A DNA stretch of 64,000 nucleotides from positions 29,398,954 through 29,462,953 of the forward strand of contig JACDQD010000005.1 in assembly GCA_019843655.1 (NCBI GenBank), written 5' to 3'. Of this stretch, positions 41,750-54,894 are shown piece after piece. The notes under the pieces are model-generated. The model was not told where the DNA came from, did not search any database, and worked only from the letters and a program-made list of their open reading frames with translations. Origin of the DNA: Lethocerus indicus (lineage: Eukaryota; Arthropoda; Insecta; Hemiptera; Belostomatidae). How positions within the stretch are numbered: the stretch's first letter is position 1; the number at the start of each line of letters is the position of its first letter. The position numbers and the translations under genes are program-made.

Positions 41750-42290
41750 ACGGCCTCCTACATCTCGCCGGCCCCCGTGAGGGAGTAATTTGGTTTTGTA
41801 CACTGGGCTTGGAGCCGGCGGCATATGTCCGTGTTTGAGGGGGTCGGCGCGAATTTCGAGCCTGGCTGATGGGGTAGTTTAGTATTTATGGAGACCCCGG
41901 GATATATTAGGGAACACTGAGCCAGGTCCCGGCCGGGAGGGCATAAAGCCCTGAATTGGGATGGCAGGGCGGCGGGGGCAGGCCTGCAAGTCTGAAGAAC
42001 TGCCGGTGCCGGCCCTGTAGGTGCGGGCGAGTGAGCGTGTACCCCACCAACCCCTGCACGCTCTACGTGTATTATATATTCAGGGCTCGTCCGTCTCGCT
42101 GGGGGGGTGGGAGGGGCGGTGCGGCAAGGGGGTAAAGGGGGGTCCCCTTCGGCCTGATGAGAAAAACCCGCCCTGACGCAAACAAATGCCTCCGGTAGGC
42201 TGTAATTGCACGCACGCGCACGCGCCACCCCACCCCCTCCCAACTCGCCGACGTGGAGGCGCGTCCGCAACCCCTCGCTTTAAAAATTGA
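41750..42290. other. GC-rich, CpG-containing block
   Basis: This is a markedly GC-rich segment that produces the longest non-transposon frame of the window (170 codons, minus strand). That frame is rich in Pro, Ala and Arg, has no recognisable domain, and looks like chance opening in stop-poor DNA. A CpG-island-like regulatory segment is an alternative reading. Confidence 0.45.
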
Positions 42291-42446
42291 CCCGTCCCCG
42301 TCGACTTAATGTGGCTCCACCACCTTTCTGGAACCGGCTGAATTCTCGGAGATATCGAATACTTCCGAGTCTGGTAAAATACCGTACTGTGTACACTCTC
42401 GACGGTACTGGGCCGAATTATCCAAAGACTATGTACTGAAGAAAAA

Positions 42447-42499
42447 GCTGCTGAAGATGGCGACCAGAGAAAGACAAAACCAAAGAACAGAGACAGAAG
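42447..42499 (+). repeat. Interspersed repeat, probable copy E (5' fragment)
   Basis: It begins GCTGCTGAAGATGGCGA exactly as the reverse complement of copy B and then diverges (AAAGACAAAACCAAAG). Only the first 17 bases are a strong match, so the assignment is tentative. Confidence 0.4.
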
Positions 42500-45189
42500 A
42501 TATTCCGAAATAAAAATGGATATACTTTTGACACTTGGCCAGTTTTATGAGTACGAAACAATAAGTTTATTAATAAGTCAGAGTATAAGGAGTAAGTAAT
42601 TATTTAAGCAATATCCCCGGTTCCCTTTATTTTATAGTAATGAGACATTCCGTTAGGTTGTCTGTTGCCGCAAAACAATGACACCGGCAACCTTAAGTGG
42701 TAACCTCATATAACATTGATTCTTAATCGGTTTATCTGGGTAGTTCAACGATCGGTCTTGGTTGTGTTGGTCGGGGTTGGTCGTTGGGTTGCCCCGCCGG
42801 GTAAATTGTACCCCAGCAATTCCGGGCCCATTCATTCTGTCCGGCCTCCTCTTGTACTGAAATAAACAGGTGCCCGACTACACATACCCGAACCCGCTCC
42901 AATATTCGCGACCCCGCCCCACCCCCACCCCCCACGATTTATGAGCCCGAATAAAGTTTTAAGTCGGCTGATCCATTGTGCCGATAGTATCCTACACCCC
43001 GGATACATCTACTACCGGTCAGGAATATCTACATTAAATCTTCAGATACTTTTCGGTTGAATTCAGCATCTTTAGAATAATTCACGCCCATACCCATTAT
43101 CAGTGCGCTGTAACTTTAAATAATAGTATTCGCAATCAATAAACTACGACTAATTCGATTAATTAATCTCTCCGCATTAATTTAAGAAGACAAATAAAAA
43201 TATAAACGATTTCTTCATTTTCCCTCGGTACCGATACTTAGAATAAAAAAAGGATTTCCATGTAAATGTATGCATCATAATATGAAATCACGTCTTTTGA
43301 AATTACAATTATACTTTGAGTACTAAATTTGTTATAGGTATTTAATTTATATGTATCGATACAACTATTACCGTAGAATTCAATATAATTATATTGTCGA
43401 TTAGGAATTTAATTTACATGTGATTAGAAGGTCCGTCGAATACGATTTTCGACGAGTGGGGTACTATTTCATTGAAATTTTAATTCTAATCCACTATGCC
43501 TTAACACTATACGTTTTAGTAAATTTCATATGGGGGTGGTGGTTAGAGGGTGGTGAAAAGGGGATGCGTGTTTACGTAGTCTTAGTGATAATGGTTGGTC
43601 GAGGTTCGGATAGGGCTACAAGGGTTGCCGGGGGCTGTCGGGTCCAGGCGGGCCATTAGAGGGATTGGGGTGGTCGGGGGTCGCCCCCTTGGCTCCTTCA
43701 TCCTCCATCTATCTGAACCGACCTCCTCCTCCTCCTCCTCCTCCTTAAAGGGATCTCCTTTGCATGGCGGCTGTAATATCTTGGCCGCTAATGTATTCCC
43801 GGACGACTACAGAGAAGGGTTGCCGGGGGTGGGGGTGGGGGCGTGTGCGTGGGCGCCTATCCCTTGAAGGGAGATAAGGCACGTTATATTAACACCCCCT
43901 CGCGCTGATGTGTAGTGAAGGGCTATCTCCGGACACTCCCCGCTCCCCCTCCCTCACCCTTCACCGCCAAAACCGGCCGCTGTGCGGGGGCACGTATAAC
44001 CCCCGACCCCACTAGGGAAGGTTTTTTGCCGGTAAGTTTTTTCTTATATGATAGACCGGGAATTGAGGGTCCTAGAAGGATAACAATGCATGGGGAGGGG
44101 GTTGTCTAATATTTTCAGAAATATTTTGAATTTAAAATTACTTTATCGCAGATTTCCCTAGTACCTTTGCAGTTTGATTAATAAACAAATTAACCATTGT
44201 TTGTCCAACATTGAATTAATTTCTTTAATACTTTGTAAATTAGAATATCGCTATTTCATATGTTTAATTAAATTATAATCGGAATTATTACATATATTAT
44301 TAGGTACGCATCTCCGTATTAATAAGTACATTGAATACTTCGTATGGACACAAGATATACAGTGTAGCAGCAGATCCTAGGAGATATTCGTAGTTTTTTC
44401 CTTTTCAACTATTTTCAACAACACACCTGCGTATTCCATATATTTCATAATCAACTTGGAGTTCCGGCCAATTTGCAACTCGGGGCACGTTTCAAATGTT
44501 CTTGTCTCCTCCGCCAGCCCGTCCCCGCTATAACTCAGCACAACCAACGTTCAAAGTTCCCAATAATGAATGTAAATGCGCCACCCCCCCTCCCCCTCCA
44601 TAACCACTCTAATGTTATTAACACTTCGGTACTTGTTTTGACTCCGCGGAGGAGGATGAGGAGGAGGAGGAGTGGATGCGGTAGCCGGGCGGGTTAAACA
44701 CTCGTGTAAGGAACTTAATCAAACTTGGTACCACTTAATATTCAGCGAGCGCCCCCCCCCTGCCCTGCTCCGAACAACGCCACACTCAGGCAAAAGGAAG
44801 ATAATCCCCGGCGCGCCCCCGAGTTAATTCGGGACGGGCTAGAATTATTGTTGCGTTTCTCCGGGCCATGTAATTTCAACTCCCGGGGTTTTCTCCCGGC
44901 CCCGGAATGAAAATTTTCCTCCACAGCCCGCTGTTAAATACGCTCATTCTTTCTGGAATTCCTCCCCGCCTTTAATTCAGCGCCCGTATAAATGCAAACT
45001 TCTTACAGCCCATTATAGTTGGCCCCGCGCTCACAATTCACCATTCCATAAAACCTAAAGAGGGCAACCCGATTCAGCTAGAAAGAAAATTGCTATATTT
45101 GCAATTAATTGAATAGAACCAACATGTAGATTATTATAATATAAGTTTGGTCAAGTTTATTGTGATAATAATAATTCGGACTGCTCCCA

Positions 45190-45236
45190 ATCTTCAGTAG
45201 CTATCGGATGCAAAAGACCAAACCAACGAGAGGAGG
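45190..45236 (+). repeat. Interspersed repeat, probable copy D (fragment)
   Basis: It contains TCGGATGCAAAAGACCAAACC followed by CGAGAGGAGG, matching the middle of the family shared with copies B and C. It is short and degenerate. Confidence 0.45.
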
Positions 45237-46970
45237 TAATTATATAACATTTTCCTAATTAAAAAAACTTTTATAATATAATTTTAAAATATAAATTAGT
45301 TTCATTTTTCCGCAATGAGTATTAATGGAGGTTATAAAGTTCCATGTTTCATTGAAACTCCTTTCCCTTCCGCCTCCAAAGCGTTCATCCCAAACATCCG
45401 CGTTATCGCTTTCATTTGAGTTTTTAATGACTCCCACTCTGTCTTGAATACAATTCGAGTCGTGCACGGGGGATAGGGGAGCAGGGGGGGGGAATATGAA
45501 ACTTAATCAAAGTTAAAGAAAGTGGGATGCTTAGTATTCACGCTGGGCGGTGGCTGAGATAAGCGACGAGAAGATGGTGATGGCGGCGAGCTAATTCTAA
45601 GCCCCGCTTTATTAGTCGGGGGCCAAACCGAGCAAAAGCGAGAATTACACCCCGGGGGGAAATGAGGGGATGGATAGGAAAATATAATCGTTTCTTATAT
45701 GGGAGCCAGTTTAGACAAATTAATCATACGAATTTCAAATTTGTATTAATTAAATATTTGCAATTTTCCACTTTTTTTTACCTGCTTCACTTATTCCATC
45801 AGTTGCCGATGAACTACTGTTTAGCCTTTCGTCAATTTTGTTGGAATACCACAACAAATTTTAAATCTTCAATTTTAACGCTTATTAATCATAGAGAATT
45901 ATATATTGCGTATCTGATTTAAGTGGTTTTTACAATTCTACTCATTTGTCTATAGAAGTTGACCAAGATTAAAATTTTGAACGGATACCCGATGTACAGA
46001 AAGGGAGTTATCCCCGGGAGAAGACCCGAATATTAACATTGTCGGGGGGAAGCGATCGGCTCGGTCGCCCGGGGCCGGATCATTACCAAACTTCGGAGTT
46101 CTCCCGGCCTGAAGTCTAATTCGAACAACTGGAGCGCTTCCAGTGGGGCCGTTGCCCCAACTTATAATTAAGGTCGGGCGGTGGGTTAACACGTCTTAAG
46201 AGAGGACACGGAAGGCCGCCCGGCCGCCATTAGGCGGAACATCCTCCCCGGCAGTCCAACTTCTCAACCTCCTCAAGTTCCCTTTCGCCACTAGTTACCG
46301 GTTTTGTGACAGTCGATATTGAAAGCGCTTCACCTGTCGCCCTCATACAATACCCTCGGCCGTCGGTGCAATAATAATTAACATGCCGCAATCTTTTAAA
46401 TTCTGATAAAAATAAATGTTTTATAGTAACTGGTTTAAAGTACTTGGACTACAGTCCGTTGGGTTTTCTGGAGTTCATCTATGTACAAATTCTAACAGCG
46501 AACTGAAAAGTTTATACAATTTTCAGAATACACAGGTTCGATTCTCAGCTTGACTTCAGCGGGAATTGGCACTAATCAAATAGGAATCGAATTGGACATA
46601 CCCTAGAGCAATAAGCGAGTTTATTTATATTTTTATTATTCGATATAATTCTTATAAAATAATAATTTATTATATTATATTTACAGCCGACAACTGTTCC
46701 CAAATAAAATCGTATTTGACCGTAGATACCAGGCCAGGTTACGCCAAACAGAATTGAATCAATAAAAACAAGTTCACTTCTCCCATAATGGGTATTATTT
46801 CAATATAGCGCGGCGAACGGTGGGAACGAACCGTACGTGTCCAGTTCAGCTAGCCACAATAGTCAGGGGGAAGGTGAAATTCCGGTCTGTTTTGTGATTA
46901 ATGATAGTTCTATTTCTGGCGTTCCTCTCTCGCTCTGTCCTCCTCCCTCCGACCGACACATTCGCGCTCA

Positions 46971-46973
46971 CTC

Positions 46974-47037
<64 letters not shown>
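46971..47037. repeat. (CT)n microsatellite
   Basis: About 65 bases of CT with two CTTT interruptions on its left. It creates artificial leucine-serine frames in the plus strand. Confidence 0.93.
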
Positions 47038-47040
<3 letters not shown>

Positions 47041-47870
47041 GTTCCGTACAAATCGGGTATTTCCCGATTTATCGGATATTATTCCCGGTTCCGGAACCGT
47101 GCCGGACGGAAGGCTCGGCCGTAGAGTTGCGAGTTGTTGCGGAGCATTTAATAACCCGTTTCGCGATCGGGAAATTAAATCCAGGGCCGGATTAACATCG
47201 GGGTCCTTCCGTTTTTATTCGGTGCCCCCCCATCTACCCGAATTTCCGGAAGGGGGCGTTCATTTAGCGCTCGGGCCTTCCGGCGGGCGAGGGATTGAAT
47301 TCACGGGCCATTTCTCCCGTGGCGGGACCGCCGCGCCGGCCCATGTAAATTATGAGGCCGCTCTCCCTCCTGGATATTAGAAGCTGCGTATTTCCTTTGT
47401 TCAACACCACCACCCCCCCACCCCCTTGCCATCCCTTAGGGCTATTAACCCCTCCGAACCGACCATAGGTTGGAAATGAGTCGGAGTAAATTAATTTCCT
47501 GGACGTAAATATATATTCGTACACAATACGGGTCATGCTTGCGGGGTTGGCGGTGGGAGGGGTGCAATCCTAGGGATGTAACCCGGGCGATATTTCGGGC
47601 GACTGACAATCCTGGAAGGACGTTACAGGATCTGGGTTAGAAATGAGTTATTCCATTTTCAATAAATCCTGATTTGACCTTACATAACCCTTTCGTAATA
47701 TAAATTAAAGTTATTAAGTCGTATACATCCTGTATTATGTAAAAATATTAAGTGCTTTTTGGTTTCGGATGAATAGTAAAGGTTGTTTTATACATGTATA
47801 CGTCGGGAGGACGAGAAAATGTAGAATGAGAATGAGTCGGTATGAGGATGAAAAATAAGAAGAGTGGTAA

Positions 47871-47900
47871 AGAGAGAGAGAGAGAGAGAAGAGAGAGAGG
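47871..47900. repeat. (AG)n microsatellite
   Basis: About 30 bases of AG with one AAG interruption. Confidence 0.88.
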
Positions 47901-49931
47901 AGGAGTGTGGAATGAGAGAGCCAGCCGGCTAGTCAGGACTATTGGCCACAATCAGTTACTGATCAGTACAAATTGATCCGAGGTATTAGGTCCATGAGAG
48001 GAGACACTGTAGAGGGATGCTGCCCTCTCTCTTTCTCTCCCTTCTCTCCGTTCATCCTTCTCATTCCCACTCGCCGTGTACCACTATCTTCATCTTTCTC
48101 TCTCGCTCCTCTTTTCTATCTTTTACTCTCTTCCTCTCTTCTGTCTCCTAATGCCATGCAAATGGGACTCCCCTCGCCCATTCTAATCTGGCCGGTCCCA
48201 GAAATATCGGCCTTCTCCGTGGACCCCTATTCCTCCGCTAAACGCTTTCCAAAGCCTCCCCCCCCTCACCCGACCCCAGGACTACCCTTCTTTCTGTTTA
48301 CTCAAGGGCCTAAATCCCTTAAGGGACGTCTCTCGCTCTCTCTCTCTCCCTCTCCCCCCACTCTTTTTCTTTCTCTCGTCTTCCCGTTAATGCCTTTGAT
48401 GGGGTATTGGCGCAAATAGTAAAAAATAAATTATTTCAATGTCCGTGATAAGAGAGGAAGCCGGTAATCGTTTTAGTCCTTTTCAGCTCTTCGTCCGACA
48501 TTTCTAAATAATTTTATTGACTCCCTCTTTTTACGTTTAATGTAAGATGAATTTAATACTACGGTTGATTTTACAAATGACGAACATCAACACTTTGATC
48601 ATGTTTATAAAATTTTTTAAAAACCAAAAGAGTTTTATTTGTCTGTGAGAGGGAGCCGCTGTATTCTCTGTCAAATTGCTTTAGATTGTAATTTCTATAA
48701 ATATGTTTCGATCAAGTATGTGCAAAATTAGACCTGTCGTTAAACATATTGCTCGATATTCCACGTCCAGCCATGCATTGTAAACCGATATAACACTATC
48801 CGGAGATCATGAGCAGGCACGCGATGCTTCCTCAGCATGCCGACAGTTTTTGTTATATTACCAACTGGATGAGTTTTAAGTCGCCGACGAAATTTCATTA
48901 CGGGTAGCCATTTATTTAATGGTTTCTTTATGCGGGAATAAATTATTGTTTCGAGGAGGGGGGAAGGGAGATGCGAAACTGACAAAAAGGGCTCGCATTA
49001 AAATTAAGCCGTCGAAAGATTGAGTACATTTATCTCTATCCCGGTTTTTGTTATTACCCCTAGGGGGTAACTGAAGTTTTCTTTCTTACGGTTGCCGGCC
49101 TTTGGAAGAGTGGAAAGATTTTCTTTAATTAGCGGCAACGAAAATTCGGCCTCCCCCCACTCGGTGTCGGCGCATAAATGATTAATTGAGACTTGGGGTC
49201 CGGCCCGAGTGTTTTCTCCTGTCCCCGGCACCCGGAGAGAGAGGAAAAAAATTTCCCCACCCAGAAGCAGGAGAAAAAAGGGGGAAAAAACCAGAGGAGA
49301 AGAATAATAGCGGGATATTAAACAACATAATAGGACAATCTTATTAAACCGGCGAAGAATGGTGGCACCCCCTCCACCGACCCCACCCCGCCACACCAAC
49401 ACCGACTATTGTTCTCTCCCCCGCAGTTTTATTTATACTTTGCCGGGGGGAAGCCGCCCCCTGCCCTACCAGTTCAAGAAGTCTTAAAACAACGTCTCAG
49501 ATATCAGGAGTCGCTCTCTCTCTTCTTCTGGCGACACAAAGCGCCGCTAAAATGTCTCCCCCTTCCGCCGCCACCAACATCTCCTAAACCCCCCACTTTT
49601 AAAACACTCTGCCGCGGAACAAAACCATTGTATTCTTTATTTTTAGCGAGAAACGGGAAATCCTCTTTTGGGGACTTTTTAAGAACGTTTCCTCCCCTAT
49701 TGTCAAACTATAGGCTAATAATTGTATTTCCTTCTTTGTACGAACCTATCAGTCTTATCTGGAGGACCCGTTTCGGTCACTCGATATTTCCATTGTGGAT
49801 TGGAACCTTCGCCGTCATTGTTCACGGAACGCTACTGACATTGGCGAGAAGCAGAAACGGATTACTGCTATTTGATAACATTGGTTAAATATTACTGTAG
49901 GGGCCCGGGAGGTTATCGGGTGTGTTTGATA

Positions 49932-50167
49932 AGTGCCCATAATTATGAAAGTGGTCTAAGTCAATTCAAACTTTAAATACAACATTTTCATATGAAATTC
50001 ACACAAAATTTCATATTCATAGTAAACTTCCATTAATCGAGACTAATAAAATTCTAAATTAAAATGTTGCATAATATAAAAATATTTGCTAATTTATTCG
50101 AAAGCAATTCATTGAATATCTCGAAACCAGAAATATATAACAGACCACTTTCATAATTATGGGCACA
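49932..50167. mobile_element. MITE with perfect 25-bp inverted arms
   Basis: The arm 49933-49957 (starting GTGCCCATAATTATG) is repeated perfectly in inverse at 50142-50166. The interior is about 184 bases of AT-rich DNA. TA dinucleotides lie just outside both ends (49930-49931 and 50168-50169), consistent with a Tc1/mariner-type target duplication. No transposase is encoded: the minus-strand frame at 50054-50239 crosses the right end and has no domain. It lies 113 bases from the start of the satellite array. Other copies in the genome would be needed to prove mobility. Confidence 0.7.
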
Positions 50168-50280
50168 TATATCGATATATACGGGTGATTCGATGTCGTC
50201 AACTTGGTCAGCCATATTTATTTTCACATCGCGTACCATTATTACGGCCTATACTACTATATGGTACATAAGGTCCTACT

Positions 50281-53200
50281 GGCAGGAATATATATAATCG
50301 CATGCAGTGTTATTTATATCTAGTGTCATGCAGGAAACATGCTGAAAAGTCTTAACTTGGTTCCCGTTCACTGCAACTGCTAGGATGAGAAGTGGCCACC
50401 AACTGGGAGGCTTCTTCCACCGGTCATTTCACTCAGGGGATGGGACGACACTGAGGAGGGCGTCTTCTCGGTTGGTTGGTCGGACGGGAGTTATCTTACC
50501 TTTGTTCCCGTCTTCACCTACTGTTCTTAGGATATAATAATTGGCATGCTTTCTATGAGAGAGAGAAGTGGACTATAAGAAATGGCGTCTACAACGGGCA
50601 GGAATATATATATAATCGCATGCAGTGTTATTTATATCTAGTGTCATGCAGGAAACATGCTGAAAAGTCTTAACTTGGTTCCCGTTCACTGCAACTGCTA
50701 GGATGAGAAGTGGCCAGCAACTGGGAGGCTTCTTCCACCGGTCATTTCACTCAGGGGATGGGACGACACTGAGGAGGGCGTCTTCTCGGTTGGTTGGTCG
50801 GACGGGAGTTATCTTACCTTTGTTCCCGTCTTCACCTACTGTTTTAGGATATAATAATTGGCATGCTTTCTATGAGAGAGAGAAGTGGACTATAAGAAAT
50901 GGCGTCTACAACGGGCAGGAATATATATAATCGCATGCAGTGTTATTTATATCTAGTGTCATGCAGGAAACATGCTGAAAAGTCTTAACTTGGTTCTCGT
51001 TCACTGCAACTGCTAGGATGAGAAGTGGCCAGCAACTGGGAGGCTTCTTCCACCGGTCATTTCACTCAGGGGATGGGACGACACTGAGGAGGGCGTCTTC
51101 TCGGTTGGTTGGTCGGACGGGAGTTATCTTACCTTTGTTCCCGTCTTCACCTACTGTTCTTAGGATATAATAATTGGCATGCTTTCTATGAGAGAGAGAA
51201 GTGGACTATAAGAAATGGCGTCTACAACGGGCAGGAATATATATAATCGCATGCAGTGTTATTTATATCTAGTGTCATGCAGGAAACATGCTGAAAAGTC
51301 TTAACTTGGTTCCCGTTCACTGCAACTGCTAGGATGAGAAGTGGCCAGCAACTGGGAGGCTTCTTCCACCGGTCATTTCACTCAGGGGATGGGACGACAC
51401 TGAGGAGGGCGTCTTCTCGGTTGGTTGGTCGGACGGGAGTTATCTTACCTTTGTTCCCGTCTTCACCTACTGTGTTTAGGATATAATAATTGGCATGCTT
51501 TCTATGAGAGAGAGAAGTGGACTATAAGAAATGGCGTCTACAACGGGCAGGAATATATATAATCGCATGCAGTGTTATTTATATCTAGTGTCATGCAGGA
51601 AACATGCTGAAAAGTCTTAACGGTTCCCGTTCACTGCAACTGCTAGGATGAGAAGTGGCCAGCTGGGAGGCTTCTTCCACCGGTCATTTCACTCAGGGGA
51701 TGGGACGACACTGAGGAGGGCGTCTTCTCGGTTGGTTGGTCGGACGGGAGTTATCTTACCTTTGTTCCCGTCTTCACCTACTGTTCTTAGGATATAATAA
51801 TTGGCATGCTTTCTATGAGAGAGAGAAGTGGACTATAAGAAATGGCGTCTACAACGGGCAGGAATATATATAATCGCATGCAGTGTTATTTATATCTAGT
51901 GTCATGCAGGAAACATGCTGAAAAGTCTTAACTTGGTTCTCGTTCACTGCAACTGCTGGGATGAAGTGGCCACCAACTGGGAGGCTTCTTCCACCGGTCA
52001 TTTCACTCAGAGGATGGGACGACACTGAGGAGCGTCTTCTCGGTTGGTTGGTCGGACGGGAGTTATCTTACTTTGTTCCCGTCTTCACCTACTGTTCTTA
52101 GGATATAATAATTGGCATGCTTTCTATGAGAGAGAAGTGGACTATAAGAAATGGCGTCTACAACAAGGCGAATATATATATAATCGCATGCAGTGTTATT
52201 TATATCTAGTGTCATGCAGGAAACATGCTGAAAAGTCTTAACTTGGTTCCGTTCACTGCAACTGCTAGGATGAGAAGTGGCCACCAACTGGGGGCTTCTT
52301 CCACCGGTCATTTCACTCAGGGATGGGACGACACTGAGGAGGCGTCTTCTCGGTTGGTTGGTCGGACGGAGTTATCTTACCTTTGTTCCGTCTTCACCCT
52401 ACTGTTCTTAGGATATAATAATTGGCATGCTTTCTATGAGAGAGAAGTGGACTATAAAAATGGCGTCTACAACGGGCAGAATATATATAATCGCATGCAG
52501 TGTTATTTATATCTAGTGTCATGCAGGAAACATGCTGAAAGTCTTAACTTGGTTCCCGTTCACTGCAACTGCTAGGATGAGAAGTGGCCAGCAACTGGGA
52601 GGCTTCTTCCACAGTCATTTCACTCAGGGATGGGACGACACTGAGGAGGCGTCTTCTCGGTTGGTTGGTCGGACGGAGTTATCTTACCTTTGTTCCCGTC
52701 TTCACCTACTGTTCTTAGGATATAATAATTGGCATGCTTTCTATGAGAGAGCGGTGAAATGGCGTCTACAACGGGCAGGAATATATATAATCGCATGCAG
52801 TGTTATTTATATCTAGTGTCATGCAGGAAACATGCTGAAAAGTCTTAACTTGGTTCTCGTTCACTGCAACTGCTAGGATGAGAAGTGGCCACCAACTGGG
52901 AGGCTTCTTCCACCGGATCATTTCACTCAGGGGATGGGACGACACTGAGGAGGGCGTCTTCTCGGTTGGTTGGTCGGACAGGAGTTATCTTACCTTGTTC
53001 CCGTCTTTACCACTGTGTTTAGGATATAATAATTGGCATGCTTTCTATGAGAGAGCGAGTGGACTATAAGAAATGGCGTCTACAACGGGCAGGGAATATA
53101 TATAATCGCATGCAGTGTTATTTATATCTAGTGTCATGCAGGAAACATGCTGAAAAGGCTTAACTTGGTTCCGTTCACTGCAACTGCTAGGATGAAGTGG

Positions 53201-53516
53201 CCACCAACTGGGAGGCTTCTTCCACCGGTCATTTCACTCAGGGGATGGGACGACACTGAGGAGGGCGTCTTCTCAGTTGGTTGGTCGGACGGGAGTTATC
53301 TTACCTTTGTTCGTCTTCACCTACTGTTTTTAGGATATAATAATTGGCATGCTTTCTATGAGAGCGAGAGTGGACTATAAGAAATGGCGTCTACAACGGG
53401 CAGGAATATATTTAATCGCATGCAGTGTTATTTATATCTAGTGTCATGCAGGAAACATGCTGAAAAGTCTTAACTTTGTTCCCGTTCACTGCAACTGCTA
53501 GGATGAGAAGTGGCCA
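50281..53516 (+). repeat. Tandem satellite, about 10.3 units of about 315 bp
   Basis: The landmark TAGGATGAGAAGTGG recurs at 50381, 50699, 51014, 51330, 51644, 51957, 52265, 52573, 52874, 53188 and 53499, giving periods of 318, 315, 316, 314, 313, 308, 308, 301, 314 and 311. The array opens inside a unit (GGCAGGAATATA) and stops at AAGTGGCCA. Units are nearly identical; differences are mainly one- to several-base losses, increasing after about 51.9 kb. Each unit has several CATGC words, a GAGAGAGA run and a possible stem (GACGGGA ... TCCCGTC, 50483-50512 in the first full unit). Frames of 60-116 codons cross units but are not maintained because the period is not a multiple of three. No known gene, hammerhead core or Pol III promoter was recognised. 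Confidence 0.95.
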
Positions 53517-53576
53517 GTTGGAATTTTCCTTATTATTACATAATAAATAAATTACCTATTTGTGTTTGCATATGCT

Positions 53577-53933
<357 letters not shown>

Positions 53934-54160
53934 GAGAAAAACAAAAAATTGTCTTCGTTTTCTCGTAATACTATCTTATTATTGCAGTGTTTATGCATTT
54001 ACATTCTATGTTAATTATTATATGATATATAGTAGTAGTTTAGGAAAACATTCTTCAAGCCGAAGGATATCCGGAACGGAGTATGTACAATTATATACAA
54101 TGTTAATTTAAAACAGTAAAAATGTCTTACATTCTACTATTTGCACCTATTTGTGATGAT

Positions 54161-54808
54161 ATTAATATCATAATTAATATCTTATTATTTATGTATTTAA
54201 AACATCATTTTCCTAAAAGGGATTTTTTTTGAACTCATACTCTTTACCCGTCCATTAGGTCATTAATTTATAATATCTTAGGTTTATTGAATTTACCTTA
54301 TTAATAGAGCGTAAATAATATACCTAGTAGTATTTTCATATAATTTGACGGGTAATAATCGTTAAATATTAGGATCTAATTGCTCCACAGTTCTGCATTG
54401 CCAAGAACTACGGGTAAGGCATAAGCGTTCTCAAAATGCTTACCTTTATTTTCGTCAACAGCTCTTGTTTTAATATAAAAATCGTGCGTGCTCGGCTTGC
54501 TCGCTGGACGTACACTGAGGCAGGTTGTTTACGCACCAGCTCGGACAATACAGAGCTGAACTTCGACCCTTCTAAGCCTCTCCTGTTAGGGATTAACTGC
54601 CACCGACGCCGTTTCTGGCCGATTTTAGAAATATTTAAAACATTTCGATTTTAGCTGATTTTTTGATAATATTTCATTTTTCCTTAATATTAACGAATTA
54701 TTCGAGTGCATCATATTGAAAATATTGTATTTTAATTTTCTCAATAAAAACAAATAAAAACCTTCTTGAATTTTCATATATATTATTGAGAAATAATAAC
54801 ATTGTAAT
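54161..54808 (+). repeat. Left inverted terminus of fold-back element
   Basis: About 648 bases, AT-rich at both ends with a GC-richer middle (54485-54625). It pairs with 56622-57265 over its whole length with scattered substitutions and small indels, suggesting an older element than the nearby retrotransposons. The small frame at 54436-54654 within it has no domain. Confidence 0.8.
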
Positions 54809-54894
54809 GCTTATCTTGACTTTATATATGATTACATTATAAAATATTATAGTTAAGTACATTTCCGCACCACCCTCAGGCATATTTTATCGGT

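Larger units (their letters stand above)
37973..49929. other. Gene-poor, microsatellite-rich region
   Basis: No gene is recognised. GA and CT tracts lie at 39412-39530, 41261-41296, 46971-47037 and 47871-47900, GT at 40422-40444, and CCT triplets at about 43723-43745. GC-rich CpG-containing blocks lie at 41750-42290, 43660-44010 and 47080-47360. The longest frames (170 codons at 41758-42270 minus, 159 at 46901-47380, 148 at 47973-48419, 159 at 49409-49888) are proline/serine-rich or repeat-driven, with no domain I can identify. AT-rich DNA dominates 43020-43430, 44110-44460 and 46380-46700. Confidence 0.45.

Noticed and set aside
41758..42270. 170-codon minus-strand frame as a host gene
   Set aside because: It is Pro/Ala/Arg-rich in a GC-rich block where stops are rare, with no domain, splice context or homology that I recognise.
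46536..46560. tRNA B-box-like GGTTCGATTCTC
   Set aside because: No matching A box, acceptor stem or anticodon arm can be folded around it. The similar word at about 3648 fails too.
48740..48985. 81-codon minus-strand frame of fairly balanced composition
   Set aside because: It looks protein-like in composition but I recognise no motif, and no splice-consistent neighbour exon was found. It is left out rather than guessed.
49409..49888. 159-codon plus-strand frame with hydrophobic stretches
   Set aside because: No domain, start context or codon pattern supports it, and the DNA is CT-rich on this strand, which by itself yields Pro/Leu/Ser.
50476..53380. Repeated small protein encoded by the satellite
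   Set aside because: The period is not a multiple of three, different units open different frames, and indels break the shared 29-codon frame in several units.
50281..53516. Hammerhead ribozyme in the satellite unit
   Set aside because: CTGAGGA occurs, but no short helix II followed by GAAA is present on either strand.
50281..53516. CRISPR array
   Set aside because: The whole 315-base unit repeats with no unique spacers, and the context is eukaryotic.
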